Assembly (NCBI RefSeq): GCF_003385185.1
Contig: NZ_PQHZ01000031.1
Span: 1 to 64,000 of the forward strand
Length of the DNA stretch: 64,000 bases
Origin: Amycolatopsis palatopharyngis
GTDB taxonomy: Bacteria; Actinomycetota; Actinomycetes; Mycobacteriales; Pseudonocardiaceae
Reading direction: 5' to 3'
Position 1 is the stretch's first letter, and each line of letters begins with the position of its first letter. The translations under genes were made by a program, and so were the position numbers. Shown piece by piece: positions 32,080-40,459 of this stretch. The notes beneath the pieces are model-generated. The model was not told where the DNA came from. It worked only from the letters and a program-made list of their open reading frames with translations, and did no database searches.

Positions 32080-33750
32080 ATGTCGCTTCGGTGGAAGAGA
32101 TCGGGCTTCGCCACGGTGGTCGCGGCGATACTGACAGCAGCGACGCTGACCGGCGGTGCCGGAGCGGCCGCGCAACCGCAGGAGCCGGACGTGGTCTCGC
32201 TGCTGCGGGTCGCGGCGACGACGGACGCCGAGGTGAACCGCCTGGTCGCCACCGGCCTGGACATCAGCGAGCATCGGGGCGCCGACTCGGTGGACGTCTT
32301 CGCGCACGGCAGCGAAGACGTCGAACAGTTGCGCAGCGCGGGCTTCGACTACGACGTGGTGATCGCGGACCTGGTGGCGCACACCAAGGCGGTGCTCGCC
32401 GAGGACGAGGCGCGGGCCAGTACGACGGCTGCGTCGCCGCTGCCGACCGGGCGCAACACCTACCGCACCTACGCCGACTTCGGCACCGAGATGGACGCGC
32501 TGGTGGCACAGCGGCCCGACCTGGTCCGGCCCATCGATCTGCCGCACAAGTCGTTGCTGGGCAAGACGATCTCCGGGGTCGAGATCGCCCACGATGTCGC
32601 GGTACCGGATGGCAGACCGACATTCCTGCTCGTGGGCACCCACCACGCCCGCGAATGGCCGACAGCCGAGATCGCGATGGAGTTCGCCACCGATCTCGTG
32701 CATAACGACGGCAAGGACTCCCGCATCACCGGTCTGCTCGACCGGGCGCGGATCATCGTCGTGCCTGTCATCAACGCCGACGGCTACGACATCTCCAGGA
32801 GCTACATCAACGAGTACAAGCGTAAGAACTGCCGGGTCGCCGACGGTGCGGTGCCCACTCCCGCGCAATGCGCGGACGAGGACAACTCCCGGCTCGGGGT
32901 GGACCTCAACCGCAATTACGGCGGGAACTGGGGCGGCCGTGGTGCGAGCACCAACCCGGCCAGCGGCACGTACCGGGGAGCGGCCCCGTTCTCCGAGCCG
33001 GAGGTACGCAACGTCGTCGAGCTGGTGACGTCTCGTCAGGTCACGTCGCTACAGAGCCTGCACAACTACGGCGCGCTCGTACTCCGGCCGCCGCAGCAGT
33101 CCACCACGCCGCTGACCGTGGACGAGGAGACCTACGCGGCGATCGGTGACCGGCTCGGGGACGCGACCGGATACCGCAGCATTCCGTCCTACCAGCTCTA
33201 CGACACCAGTGGCAGCACCGGAGAGTGGTCGTACTTCACCACCGGCGGCTTCGGTTTCGAGTTCGAGCTCGGCGGCGACAACTTCCACATCCCTTACCAG
33301 CAGGGCGTGATCGACCAGTACTTCGGCACCGGCTCGGCGGAGGGCGCCGACGGCGGCGTGCGGGAGGGGCTGCTGCGCCAGTTCGAGATCGCGGCCGACG
33401 ACGATTACCACGCGGTGATCACCGGTACCGCACCGAAGAAGGCGCTGCTGACACTGGAGAAGACGTTCACCCAGTACACCGCGCCCGTGCGGCAGCCCGA
33501 CGGCTCGACCGGGCCGCGACTGCCAGTGCCCACCACTCTGACCTCCTCGCTCCCGGCATCCGGTGACTTCGCCTGGGACGTCAACCCCTCCGTCCGTCCT
33601 GACAGGACCGGGCACGCGATCGAGGAAAGCTGGACCTTGCGCTGCGCCAAGCCCAACGGCAAGGTGCTGCAGGAGATCCAGGTGTCGGTGGCACGCGGTG
33701 AGACCGAGGCCGTGGACCTTTCACAGTGTGCGCGAAAGGTGAAGCAATGA
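32080..33750 (+). CDS. Secreted M14 zinc carboxypeptidase
   Basis: A 556-residue exported metallocarboxypeptidase. A signal peptide (about 1-31, ending AGAAA) is followed by a propeptide of about 90 residues. The zinc ligands are in HHAREW (His189, Glu192) and the later QSLHNYG. DLNRNYGGNW is the substrate-binding motif, and the catalytic Glu is in FGFEFELGG. A C-terminal beta domain of about 120 residues follows. It would trim C-terminal residues from peptides outside the cell. GGGAGG precedes the ATG. Its stop overlaps the next gene's start. Confidence 0.93.
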   Translation: MSLRWKRSGFATVVAAILTAATLTGGAGAAAQPQEPDVVSLLRVAATTDAEVNRLVATGLDISEHRGADSVDVFAHGSEDVEQLRSAGFDYDVVIADLVAHTKAVLAEDEARASTTAASPLPTGRNTYRTYADFGTEMDALVAQRPDLVRPIDLPHKSLLGKTISGVEIAHDVAVPDGRPTFLLVGTHHAREWPTAEIAMEFATDLVHNDGKDSRITGLLDRARIIVVPVINADGYDISRSYINEYKRKNCRVADGAVPTPAQCADEDNSRLGVDLNRNYGGNWGGRGASTNPASGTYRGAAPFSEPEVRNVVELVTSRQVTSLQSLHNYGALVLRPPQQSTTPLTVDEETYAAIGDRLGDATGYRSIPSYQLYDTSGSTGEWSYFTTGGFGFEFELGGDNFHIPYQQGVIDQYFGTGSAEGADGGVREGLLRQFEIAADDDYHAVITGTAPKKALLTLEKTFTQYTAPVRQPDGSTGPRLPVPTTLTSSLPASGDFAWDVNPSVRPDRTGHAIEESWTLRCAKPNGKVLQEIQVSVARGETEAVDLSQCARKVKQ

Positions 33751-34565
33751 GGTGGAAGGCGGCGGCGATCACCCTGGCGGTGCTCGCCGTACTCGGAATC
33801 GGCACCGCGAGCGCGAACTACGTCTCGGGCTCCGGCTCGTCGGCCGAGCTCCGGCCGGGGCACAGCGGGCTCGACGCGATTCTGCAGCGGGGCGAGGTGC
33901 GGGTGTGCAGTACCGGTGACTACCGGCCGTTCACCTACCGCGACCCGGCCACCGGCGAGTGGAGCGGTATCGACATCGACCTGGCGCGAGACCTGGCCGA
34001 CCGCCTCGGCGTGCGGCTGACCATCGTGCCGACGACCTGGGGAAACCTGCTCGAGGATCTGGGCCGTCGTTGCGACCTCTCGGTCGGCGGGATCTCGGTG
34101 ACACTGGATCGCGCCCGGCAGGCCTTCTACAGCGAGCCCTACCTGCGTGACGGCAAGACACCGATCACTCGTTGCGAGAACGCCGAGCGGTTCCAGACCC
34201 TTGACCAGATCGATCGGCCAGGGGTCCGGGTGATCGTCAATCCGGGCGGCACGAACGAGCGGTTCGCCGAGGACAACCTGAGCCAGGCCACGATCGTCCG
34301 GCACCCGGACAACAACACGATCTTCACGGAGATCATCGCCGGGAACGCGGACCTCATGATCACCGACGCCACCGAGACGCGGTGGCAGTCGGAGCAGCAC
34401 CCCGAGTTGTGCGCTGTGCATCCGGACGAGCCGTTCACGTTCTCCGAGAAGGCATACCTGATACCGCGAGGTGACGTCGTACTACAGGAGTGGATCGACC
34501 AGTGGCTGCATCTCGTACGTAACGACGGTACCTACGACCGAATCGCGAAACCCTGGCTCGGCTGA
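33747..34565 (+). CDS. Exported cyclohexadienyl dehydratase (PheC-like)
   Basis: A 272-residue protein with an N-terminal signal or anchor segment (about 4-24) and a periplasmic-binding-protein fold. From memory, the run of motifs matches Pseudomonas PheC (prephenate/arogenate dehydratase) rather than an ordinary transporter protein: TGDYRPFTYRDP, SEPYLRDGKTPITRC, ERFQTLDQID, IVNPGGTNERFAEDNL, HPELCAVHP and FSEKAYLIPR. It overlaps the carboxypeptidase stop (ATGA), implying co-translation. No permease or ATPase lies nearby. Activity outside the cell is inferred; a plain amino-acid-binding protein is the alternative. Confidence 0.78.
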   Translation: MRWKAAAITLAVLAVLGIGTASANYVSGSGSSAELRPGHSGLDAILQRGEVRVCSTGDYRPFTYRDPATGEWSGIDIDLARDLADRLGVRLTIVPTTWGNLLEDLGRRCDLSVGGISVTLDRARQAFYSEPYLRDGKTPITRCENAERFQTLDQIDRPGVRVIVNPGGTNERFAEDNLSQATIVRHPDNNTIFTEIIAGNADLMITDATETRWQSEQHPELCAVHPDEPFTFSEKAYLIPRGDVVLQEWIDQWLHLVRNDGTYDRIAKPWLG

Positions 34566-34574
34566 AGTTCGTGC

Positions 34575-34805
34575 TCAGTCCTCGTCCTGTGGCATCAGGA
34601 TCCAGGAGGCCGCATAGATCAGCACCGGCGTACCGAGGCCGAGGATCGTGGTCGCGACGAGCAGGATCCGCAGAATCGCGGCGTCGACGCCGAGCAGTCT
34701 GGCCCAGCCGCCACAGACTCCGGCGATCATCTTGTCGGACGAACTCCGGCGCAGCTTCTTGACAGGCTGGTCGGTCTGCGTGGCGTACGTGGTGTCGTTG
34801 GTCAT
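34575..34805 (-). CDS. PspC-domain membrane protein
   Basis: A 76-residue protein with a PspC domain: LRRSSSDKMIAGVCGGWARLLGVD, then one long helix (ILRILLVATTILGLGTPVLI) and YAASWILMPQDED. PspC proteins sense or counter membrane stress with PspA. The start is ATG 34805 after GGGGTC; an extension to 34886 adds a low-quality N-terminus. It lies convergent with the PheC-like gene, nine bases apart. Confidence 0.9.
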   Translation of the reverse strand: MTNDTTYATQTDQPVKKLRRSSSDKMIAGVCGGWARLLGVDAAILRILLVATTILGLGTPVLIYAASWILMPQDED

Positions 34806-34910
34806 GACCCCAGGTTGCCCTGTGCGGAGCCCGGACACATCGGGGAAGGACCCGGAGCGCACCCGGAACCATCGACCCTGAGTCACCCCGGGTGTGCTTG
34901 AGTGTCAAGG

Positions 34911-35774
34911 ATGAGCGACGAGTTCCAGGAGCATCGGCAACACCTCTGGGCGGTGGCCTACCGGATCACCGGCACGGTCGGCGACGCCGACGACGCGGTC
35001 CAGGAAGCCTGGTTGCGCTGGCAGGGAGCCGACCGTGGTGCGGTCGTGGATTCGCGCGCCTTCCTCACCACCGTTGTGAGCCGGATCTGCTACGACACAC
35101 TGACCTCTGCCCGTGCGCGCCGGGAGTCCTATGTGGGCCAGTGGTTGCCGGAGCCGCTGCTGGCCCGTGATCCCGGGCCGGAGGCTCGGATCACCATGGA
35201 CGAATCGGTGAGTGTGGCCATGCTCGCCGTGCTGGAACGACTGAGCCCCGCCGAGCGGATCGCCCTTGTGCTGCACGATGTCTTCGCCGTCCCGTTCGAC
35301 GAGATCGCCGGCATAGTCGGGAGTAACGCCGCCGCGGTGCGACAGGCCGCCTCCCGGGCACGCAGGCAGGTGCAGGCACACGGGCCGAGGCGGTCGGTGG
35401 ACCTGTCCGCCCATCGGAAGGCCGTGGCCGCGTTCCTCGCCGCCGTGGAGAACGGGGATCTGCCGGGGCTGGTGGCGGTGCTGGATCCCGAGGTCGTCTG
35501 GCGTGCCGATGGCGGCGGTGTGGTCAACGCGGCCAGGGTGCCCGTGCTCGGCAGGGACAAGGTCAGCAGGCTGCTGACCGGACTGGTCGAGAAGTTCTAC
35601 GCCGGAACCGGGTTGTACGCACGATCTGAACTGGTCAACACGGAGCCGGGGCTGGTGATCCTCGAGCCGTCAGGGGCGGTGAACGCCGTGCTCGCGTTCT
35701 CCGTCGCCGAGGGGCTGATCACCGAGGTGGACGTACTGCTCAATCCCGACAAGCTCAGCCATCTCTCGGCGTGA
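34911..35774 (+). CDS. ECF41-type RNA polymerase sigma factor (SigJ-like)
   Basis: A 287-residue ECF sigma factor. Region 2 shows LWAVAYRITGTVGDADDAVQ; region 4 shows LSPAERIALVLHDVFAVPF and the helix following. A C-terminal SnoaL-like domain of about 120 residues replaces a separate anti-sigma factor. The ECF41 hallmarks WLPEPL, DGGG and NPDKL are all present. In this group the C-terminal domain regulates the sigma factor in cis. The next gene is an oxidoreductase, the typical ECF41 neighbour. A GTG at 34902 is an alternative start. Confidence 0.92.
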   Translation: MSDEFQEHRQHLWAVAYRITGTVGDADDAVQEAWLRWQGADRGAVVDSRAFLTTVVSRICYDTLTSARARRESYVGQWLPEPLLARDPGPEARITMDESVSVAMLAVLERLSPAERIALVLHDVFAVPFDEIAGIVGSNAAAVRQAASRARRQVQAHGPRRSVDLSAHRKAVAAFLAAVENGDLPGLVAVLDPEVVWRADGGGVVNAARVPVLGRDKVSRLLTGLVEKFYAGTGLYARSELVNTEPGLVILEPSGAVNAVLAFSVAEGLITEVDVLLNPDKLSHLSA

Positions 35775-35784
35775 TCCAGCTCAT

Positions 35785-35811
35785 GCTCACATTCCGGACG
35801 GCTGTGTCGTC
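35785..35811 (+). promoter_or_regulatory. Candidate ECF41-dependent promoter
   Basis: GCTCACA (35785-35791), 16 bases, then CGTC (35808-35811), resembles the ECF41 consensus TGTCACA / CGTC and lies 52 bases upstream of the oxidoreductase start. Five of seven -35 positions match. This is a visual match only. Confidence 0.45.
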
Positions 35812-35862
35812 TCCACTGAAAGAGCGGACGGCTACTCGCGGTCGCATACGAGGGAGGCAGTT

Positions 35863-37008
35863 ATGGCACACATCGTCGTTCTGGGGGCCGGATACGCCGG
35901 GCTGACCACTGCGCTGCGGCTCGGCCCTGGCCACAGAGTCACGATCGTGGACTCGGAAGCGCATTTCACCGAGCGCATCCGGCTGCACGAGTTCGTCGCA
36001 GGCAGGCCCAGCGTGTCGATCCCGCTGGGTGAGCTGACGCGGGGGCGGGAGATCAGCACGGTGCGCGACACGGTGATCGCAGTCGAGCCCGAAGACCGCA
36101 TCGTGCGTACCCGAAGCGGCAGGGAGATCGGCTACGACACGCTCGTCTACGCGCTCGGCAGCCGGACCGACACCACGGTCCGGGGGGTGACCGAGTACGC
36201 GTACACAGTGGAACAAGCGCGTGAACTGCGTGAGCGCCTGCGCGGGGAAACCGGATCGGTCGCGGTCGTCGGGGGCGGGCTGACCGGAATCGAGATGGCG
36301 GCCGAGCTGGCTGAGGCGTATCCAGGCCGTCGTGTCGAGTTGGTCAGCGCAGATGAGCCAGGCGCCCGGCTTTCGGTCAAAGGCAAGGCCTACGTGGGCG
36401 CGGTACTGGAGCGCCTTGGGGTGACCCTGCGTTCCGGGGTACGTGTGTCGCATGTGGAGGCTGGTGTACTGCGGACCGATATGGGCGACATCCGCGCTGA
36501 CGTGATCGTCTGGACCGCGTCCTTCGTCGTACCGGCGCTCGCGGGCGACGCGGGGCTGGACGTCGACGACCGGGGGCGGATCCGAGTCGACGACACGCTA
36601 CGGTCGGTATCCCACCCAGAGGTCTACGCGGTAGGCGACGCCGCGGTCGTGCGAGTTCCCGGGACAGGCGAACTGCGCATGTCCTGCGCTTCGGGTATGC
36701 CGGCCGCCGCGCACGCGGCCGATGTGATCAGCGCACGGGCGGCGAGCCGGGAGGCCGAACCGCTGAGGTTCAGGTACTTCGTCCAGTGCGTCAGCCTCGG
36801 CAGGAGGAACGGACTGATCCAGACCGTGCGGGCCGACGATTCCCCGAAGGATTGGATCCTGCGGGGCTGGGCGGGAGCGTGGGTGAAGGAGCAGGTCTGC
36901 CGCTCGACGGTGGTCTCGTTGCGCATGCTTCGCCGCACCCGAAGTGCGTACTGGTGGCCGAAGGGCAAGCGCGGGGCAGCCGCCCGGCAGGCCGTCGAAC
37001 ACGGCTAA
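35863..37008 (+). CDS. FAD-dependent pyridine nucleotide oxidoreductase
   Basis: A 381-residue flavoprotein of the NDH-2-like class. The FAD-binding GxGxxG is in VVLGAGYAGLTTAL (4-17), the NAD(P) site in VAVVGGGLTGIEMAAEL (about 133-149), and the second FAD contact in EVYAVGDAA. It may oxidise NAD(P)H with an unknown acceptor. GGGAGG precedes the ATG. It directly follows the ECF41 sigma gene and is probably its target. Confidence 0.9.
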   Translation: MAHIVVLGAGYAGLTTALRLGPGHRVTIVDSEAHFTERIRLHEFVAGRPSVSIPLGELTRGREISTVRDTVIAVEPEDRIVRTRSGREIGYDTLVYALGSRTDTTVRGVTEYAYTVEQARELRERLRGETGSVAVVGGGLTGIEMAAELAEAYPGRRVELVSADEPGARLSVKGKAYVGAVLERLGVTLRSGVRVSHVEAGVLRTDMGDIRADVIVWTASFVVPALAGDAGLDVDDRGRIRVDDTLRSVSHPEVYAVGDAAVVRVPGTGELRMSCASGMPAAAHAADVISARAASREAEPLRFRYFVQCVSLGRRNGLIQTVRADDSPKDWILRGWAGAWVKEQVCRSTVVSLRMLRRTRSAYWWPKGKRGAAARQAVEHG

Positions 37009-37976
37009 CGATTCCGCTCCGCGTCCGTCAGGAGAGCGGCGACGCGATGAAGCCGGGAGAGCCACCGATCCCGCGTTTCCCTGTCGGCGGCGACATAGCT
37101 GAACAATTCCGGTTCGGGAGCGTGTGGCACCGCCGTCAGTTCACCGTCCACAGGCGACAAAGAGTTACCGGTGACATCCGCGGACAGCAAGGAGATCGTG
37201 CCAAGGCCGCAGGCGAAGTCCAGCTTCGGGAGGGCCGCGGCGAGCGCGAGCTCCGCGGCCAGCCCGACACTGCTCTCCACCGCGGAGGACACCACGCACG
37301 GCAATCCGCAGGACTCCGCGACCCGCAGCGCACGCCGCACCCCACCAAGCGGGGCGACCTTGAGCACGGCCACGTCGGCGGCGCCGGACACCGCCACCTT
37401 CAGCGGGTCCTCCGCCCTGCGGATCGACTCGTCCGCAGCGATCCGGACGTGCGTCCTCCGGCGCACGGCGGCGAGTTCGTCGATGGAAGGGCAGGGTTGT
37501 TCGACGTACTCGAGACCGGCAGCCGCGCGATCGAGGTCATTGATCGCGGACACGGCCGCGTCGACGTCCCACGCGCCGTTCGCGTCCACCCGGATCGCGC
37601 CGCCCGCACCGAGCGCGTCGCGAACCGCGGCGACCCGCTCGCAGTCCTCGGCATGGGTGGAGCGGCTGTCCGCGACCTTGATCTTGGCGGTCCGGCAGCC
37701 CGATCGCACCGCGAGATCGTGGGCCTGCTGCGGGCTGACCACGGGGATGGTGGTGTTGACCTGCACCCGGTCGCGGACGGGCGAGGGCCAGCCCTGATCC
37801 GCGGCTTCCAACGCCGAACGGAGCCAGGGGACGCACTCGTCATCGGAGTAGTCGTCGAACGGGCAGAACTCTCCCCAGCCCGCCTGTCCACGCAACAGCA
37901 CGCCTTCGCGCACGGTGATTCCACGGAAGCGGTTTCGGAGGCCGATGGCGTACACCCGGGCGGTGGCGAAGTCCAT
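37005..37976 (-). CDS. menC: o-Succinylbenzoate synthase MenC
   Basis: A 323-residue enolase-superfamily enzyme of menaquinone synthesis, converting SHCHC to o-succinylbenzoate. TAKIKVAD holds the catalytic Lys. The metal ligands are the acidic residues in RVDANGAWDV, LEYVEQPC and IAADESIRR. VLKVAPLGG carries the second active-site Lys, and VSSAVESSVG closes the barrel. The size is normal for actinobacteria. ATG 37976 or the GTG one codon upstream starts it. Its stop overlaps the end of the convergent oxidoreductase gene by four bases. Confidence 0.9.
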   Translation of the reverse strand: MDFATARVYAIGLRNRFRGITVREGVLLRGQAGWGEFCPFDDYSDDECVPWLRSALEAADQGWPSPVRDRVQVNTTIPVVSPQQAHDLAVRSGCRTAKIKVADSRSTHAEDCERVAAVRDALGAGGAIRVDANGAWDVDAAVSAINDLDRAAAGLEYVEQPCPSIDELAAVRRRTHVRIAADESIRRAEDPLKVAVSGAADVAVLKVAPLGGVRRALRVAESCGLPCVVSSAVESSVGLAAELALAAALPKLDFACGLGTISLLSADVTGNSLSPVDGELTAVPHAPEPELFSYVAADRETRDRWLSRLHRVAALLTDAERNR

Positions 37977-38070
37977 CACCCGATCATGCCAGTGCGGCCG
38001 TGGCCGGTTTGCTGAACAGGCACACGGGTAGTCGATCGGCACATCCACAGACAGGGAGGAGTGACGAAAC

Positions 38071-38646
38071 GTGTCGGACACACTCAGTGGACGCCGGGTG
38101 GCCTTCGTCGCGGCGCCGGAAGGTACCGAACAGGTGGAACTGACCGAGCCGTGGAAGGCCGTGCAGGAAGCGGGTGGCCAGCCCGAACTGGTGTCCATCA
38201 AGCCGGGAACCATCCAGGGGTTCAACCACCTGGACAAGGGTGACACCTTTCCCGTGGACAAGGTGGTGACCGAGGTCTCCTCGGACGATTACGACGCGTT
38301 GGTGCTGCCGGGTGGCGTGGCCAACCCGGACCTGCTGCGCACGGACCAGAACGTGGTGCGTTTCGTCGGTGAGTTCTTCGCGAAGGGCAAGCCCGTCGCG
38401 GCGATCTGTCACGCTCCGTGGACGCTGATCGAGGCCGACGTGGTCCGGGGACGTCGGATGACGTCGTGGCCGAGCCTGCAGACCGACCTGCGAAACGCGG
38501 GTGCGGAATGGGTGGACGAGGAGGTTGTCGTCGACTCGGGCTTCGTCACCAGCCGCAAGCCCGGCGACCTTCCTGCCTTCTGCGACAAAATGGTCGAGGA
38601 GATCGGCGAGGGTGTGCACCGCGCCCAGTCGCGCAGTAGTGCCTGA
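38071..38646 (+). CDS. PfpI/DJ-1-family protein (YhbO-like)
   Basis: A 191-residue protein of the DJ-1/PfpI superfamily. The nucleophile elbow is AAICHAPWTLIEA (Cys at about 112, then His). LVLPGGVANPDLLR provides the conserved Glu/Gly turn region. The order and length fit the YhbO/general stress protein 18 group, often annotated as type 1 glutamine amidotransferase; related proteins protect against glyoxal and oxidative stress. GTG start after GGGAGGAG. It is divergent from menC. Confidence 0.9.
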   Translation: MSDTLSGRRVAFVAAPEGTEQVELTEPWKAVQEAGGQPELVSIKPGTIQGFNHLDKGDTFPVDKVVTEVSSDDYDALVLPGGVANPDLLRTDQNVVRFVGEFFAKGKPVAAICHAPWTLIEADVVRGRRMTSWPSLQTDLRNAGAEWVDEEVVVDSGFVTSRKPGDLPAFCDKMVEEIGEGVHRAQSRSSA

Positions 38647-38694
38647 CCACGTCACCGGGCGCCGGGGCCTGCCTGGCGCTGAAACCGTTTCGGG

Positions 38695-39435
38695 TCACTT
38701 CCGGACGAGTACCTGATCCAGGGACTTCCGGCGCAGGTCGGGTACCTCGCAGTCCGCTGCGGGGTACCCGACGGGGATCACCGCGAACGCCTTTTCGTTG
38801 CGGGGCCGCTGAAGTAGCTCGCTGAGGAACTTCATCGGCGACGGGGTGTGTGTGAGCGCGGCGAGGCCGGCCAGGTGCAGCGCGGTGAGCAGCATGCCGA
38901 CGGCGATACCGACGGACTCGTCGACGTAGTAGTGCTTGCGCACGCTCCCGTCTTCCAGCAGGGTGAACCGCTGCTGAAAGACGACGATCAGGAAGGGAGC
39001 GTCGGTGAGGTGGGGCTTGACGCCGTCGGTGCCCAGCGGCCGCAGCGCGTCCAGCCACTGCTCGCCGAGTCTGCCGTCGTAGGAGATCCGCTCCTCCCGT
39101 TCGGCCTCCTCGCGGATTCTCCTGCGTAACTCGGCATCCTCCACCAGTACGAACGTCCACGGTTGCTGGTGCGCACCACTCGGAGCGGTGGAGGCGACGG
39201 CGATCGCATCGAGCACGACCTGCTCGGGTACTGGATCTGTGGAGAACATCCGCACGGTCCGCCTGGTGTTCATCCGTTCGCGAAGCTCGGCGGACGTGCG
39301 CAGTGAAGTCTCGGCGGGCAACCGTTGCGGCCGGTACGGGACGCCGCGGTACTCGTGGCCGTGTACGGAACTCCATCGGCCCAGCTGATCCGGAGTGGCG
39401 GTCGTGGGGCCGGCATCGCGATCGGCATTGGTCAC
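38695..39435 (-). CDS. Nitroreductase-family protein, iodotyrosine deiodinase-like
   Basis: A 246-residue FMN protein, with GTG 39435 chosen because upstream residues are low quality. RMNTRRTVRMFSTDPVP binds FMN phosphate. ASTAPSGAHQQPWTFVLVED, YYVDESVGIAVGMLLTALH and LTHTPSPMKFLSELLQRP follow the pattern of iodotyrosine deiodinase-like nitroreductases. The lid helix (REEAEREERISYDGRLGEQW) fits too. Its natural substrate in bacteria is unknown; reductive dehalogenation is inferred by family. Confidence 0.85.
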   Translation of the reverse strand: MTNADRDAGPTTATPDQLGRWSSVHGHEYRGVPYRPQRLPAETSLRTSAELRERMNTRRTVRMFSTDPVPEQVVLDAIAVASTAPSGAHQQPWTFVLVEDAELRRRIREEAEREERISYDGRLGEQWLDALRPLGTDGVKPHLTDAPFLIVVFQQRFTLLEDGSVRKHYYVDESVGIAVGMLLTALHLAGLAALTHTPSPMKFLSELLQRPRNEKAFAVIPVGYPAADCEVPDLRRKSLDQVLVRK

Positions 39436-39493
39436 GGCGGCAGTATGGCAACTCCCGCGCCTGAGCAGAAGGGTCGTTAGCCGGATACCGTAC

Positions 39494-40384
39494 TCATTTG
39501 TCCGTTTCCCGAACGGGACTGACACCGAGGCGTTCGGCGAGGGCGATCGCGTCGGTCGGCGCGTGCACCTTGGCGTCGTTGTCGAAGTAGACGAAGACGT
39601 CCCGGTGTCCGCGAGGTGGCGACGTCCCCACCGTGTGTTCGGTTCGAGGGCTGCCGCCCTTGGCCCACTCGCGGATCCGGCCTGCCCAGCTGTCGAGCGC
39701 CTCGGTGCTGTAGCCGCTGGTGTACAGCTCCTCGTCGCCGTGCAGTCGCACGTACACCAGGTCGGAGGTCACGTCCTCCAGATAAGGCCAGGTGCCTGCT
39801 GAGTCGGCGACCACGAGCGCGATGTCGTGTGCGCGTAGCAGATCCACCAGCTCGCCGGTCGCGAAACTCCGGTGGCGGACCTCGAGTGCGTGCCGCAGTG
39901 GCCGTTCCTGTCCGGGCTCGGTCCAAGCCGCACCCTTGAGCCTGTCGTCGTGCCGTTCGGCGAGTGCCGCCGCTTCAGGTGTGCTGCGGGGCAGTAGCCG
40001 GAAGAACGTCGTCAGCCGATCGATGTCGAACGGCAGCCGAGCAGGTAGTTGCCAGAGCAGCGGGCCCAGTTTGTGCCCGAGCGCGAGCGGCCCGGAGGCG
40101 AAGAAGTTGGCCAGCGGCGTTTCCACGTCTCGCAGTTGCTTCAGGTGCGTGATGAACCGGCCGCCCTTGACCGCGAACACGAAGTCGTCCGGTGTCTGCT
40201 CGAACCACGTCCGATACCGCTCGGGCCGTTGCAGTGAGTAGAAGGAGCCGTTGATCTCGACCGTGTTCAGCCGGTGCGACAGGTACTCCAGTTCCCGGCG
40301 CTGCGGCAGGCCCTTCGGATAGAAGACACCCCGCCACGGCGGGTACAACCACCCGGAGGTGCCGATCCGGATCTGGGCCATCAT
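39494..40384 (-). CDS. DUF72 protein
   Basis: A 296-residue TIM-barrel protein of the DUF72 (YecE) family. RIGTSGWLYPPWRGVFYP opens it, followed by YLSHRLNTVEINGSFYSLQ, FVFAVKGGRFITH and LGPLLWQLPARLPFD. VRLHGDEELYTSGYS and VYFDNDAKVHAP end the pattern. The biochemical role is unknown. Two consecutive ATGs are possible starts. It is followed on the minus strand by the nitroreductase-like gene. Confidence 0.92.
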   Translation of the reverse strand: MMAQIRIGTSGWLYPPWRGVFYPKGLPQRRELEYLSHRLNTVEINGSFYSLQRPERYRTWFEQTPDDFVFAVKGGRFITHLKQLRDVETPLANFFASGPLALGHKLGPLLWQLPARLPFDIDRLTTFFRLLPRSTPEAAALAERHDDRLKGAAWTEPGQERPLRHALEVRHRSFATGELVDLLRAHDIALVVADSAGTWPYLEDVTSDLVYVRLHGDEELYTSGYSTEALDSWAGRIREWAKGGSPRTEHTVGTSPPRGHRDVFVYFDNDAKVHAPTDAIALAERLGVSPVRETDK

Positions 40385-40459
40385 CTCCTCGCTCCCCGCG
40401 TCGGCGAGCGGTTTACCCGGTCGAGGCAGGATCGAATCCGAGCCGGCGGCGAACCGTTG

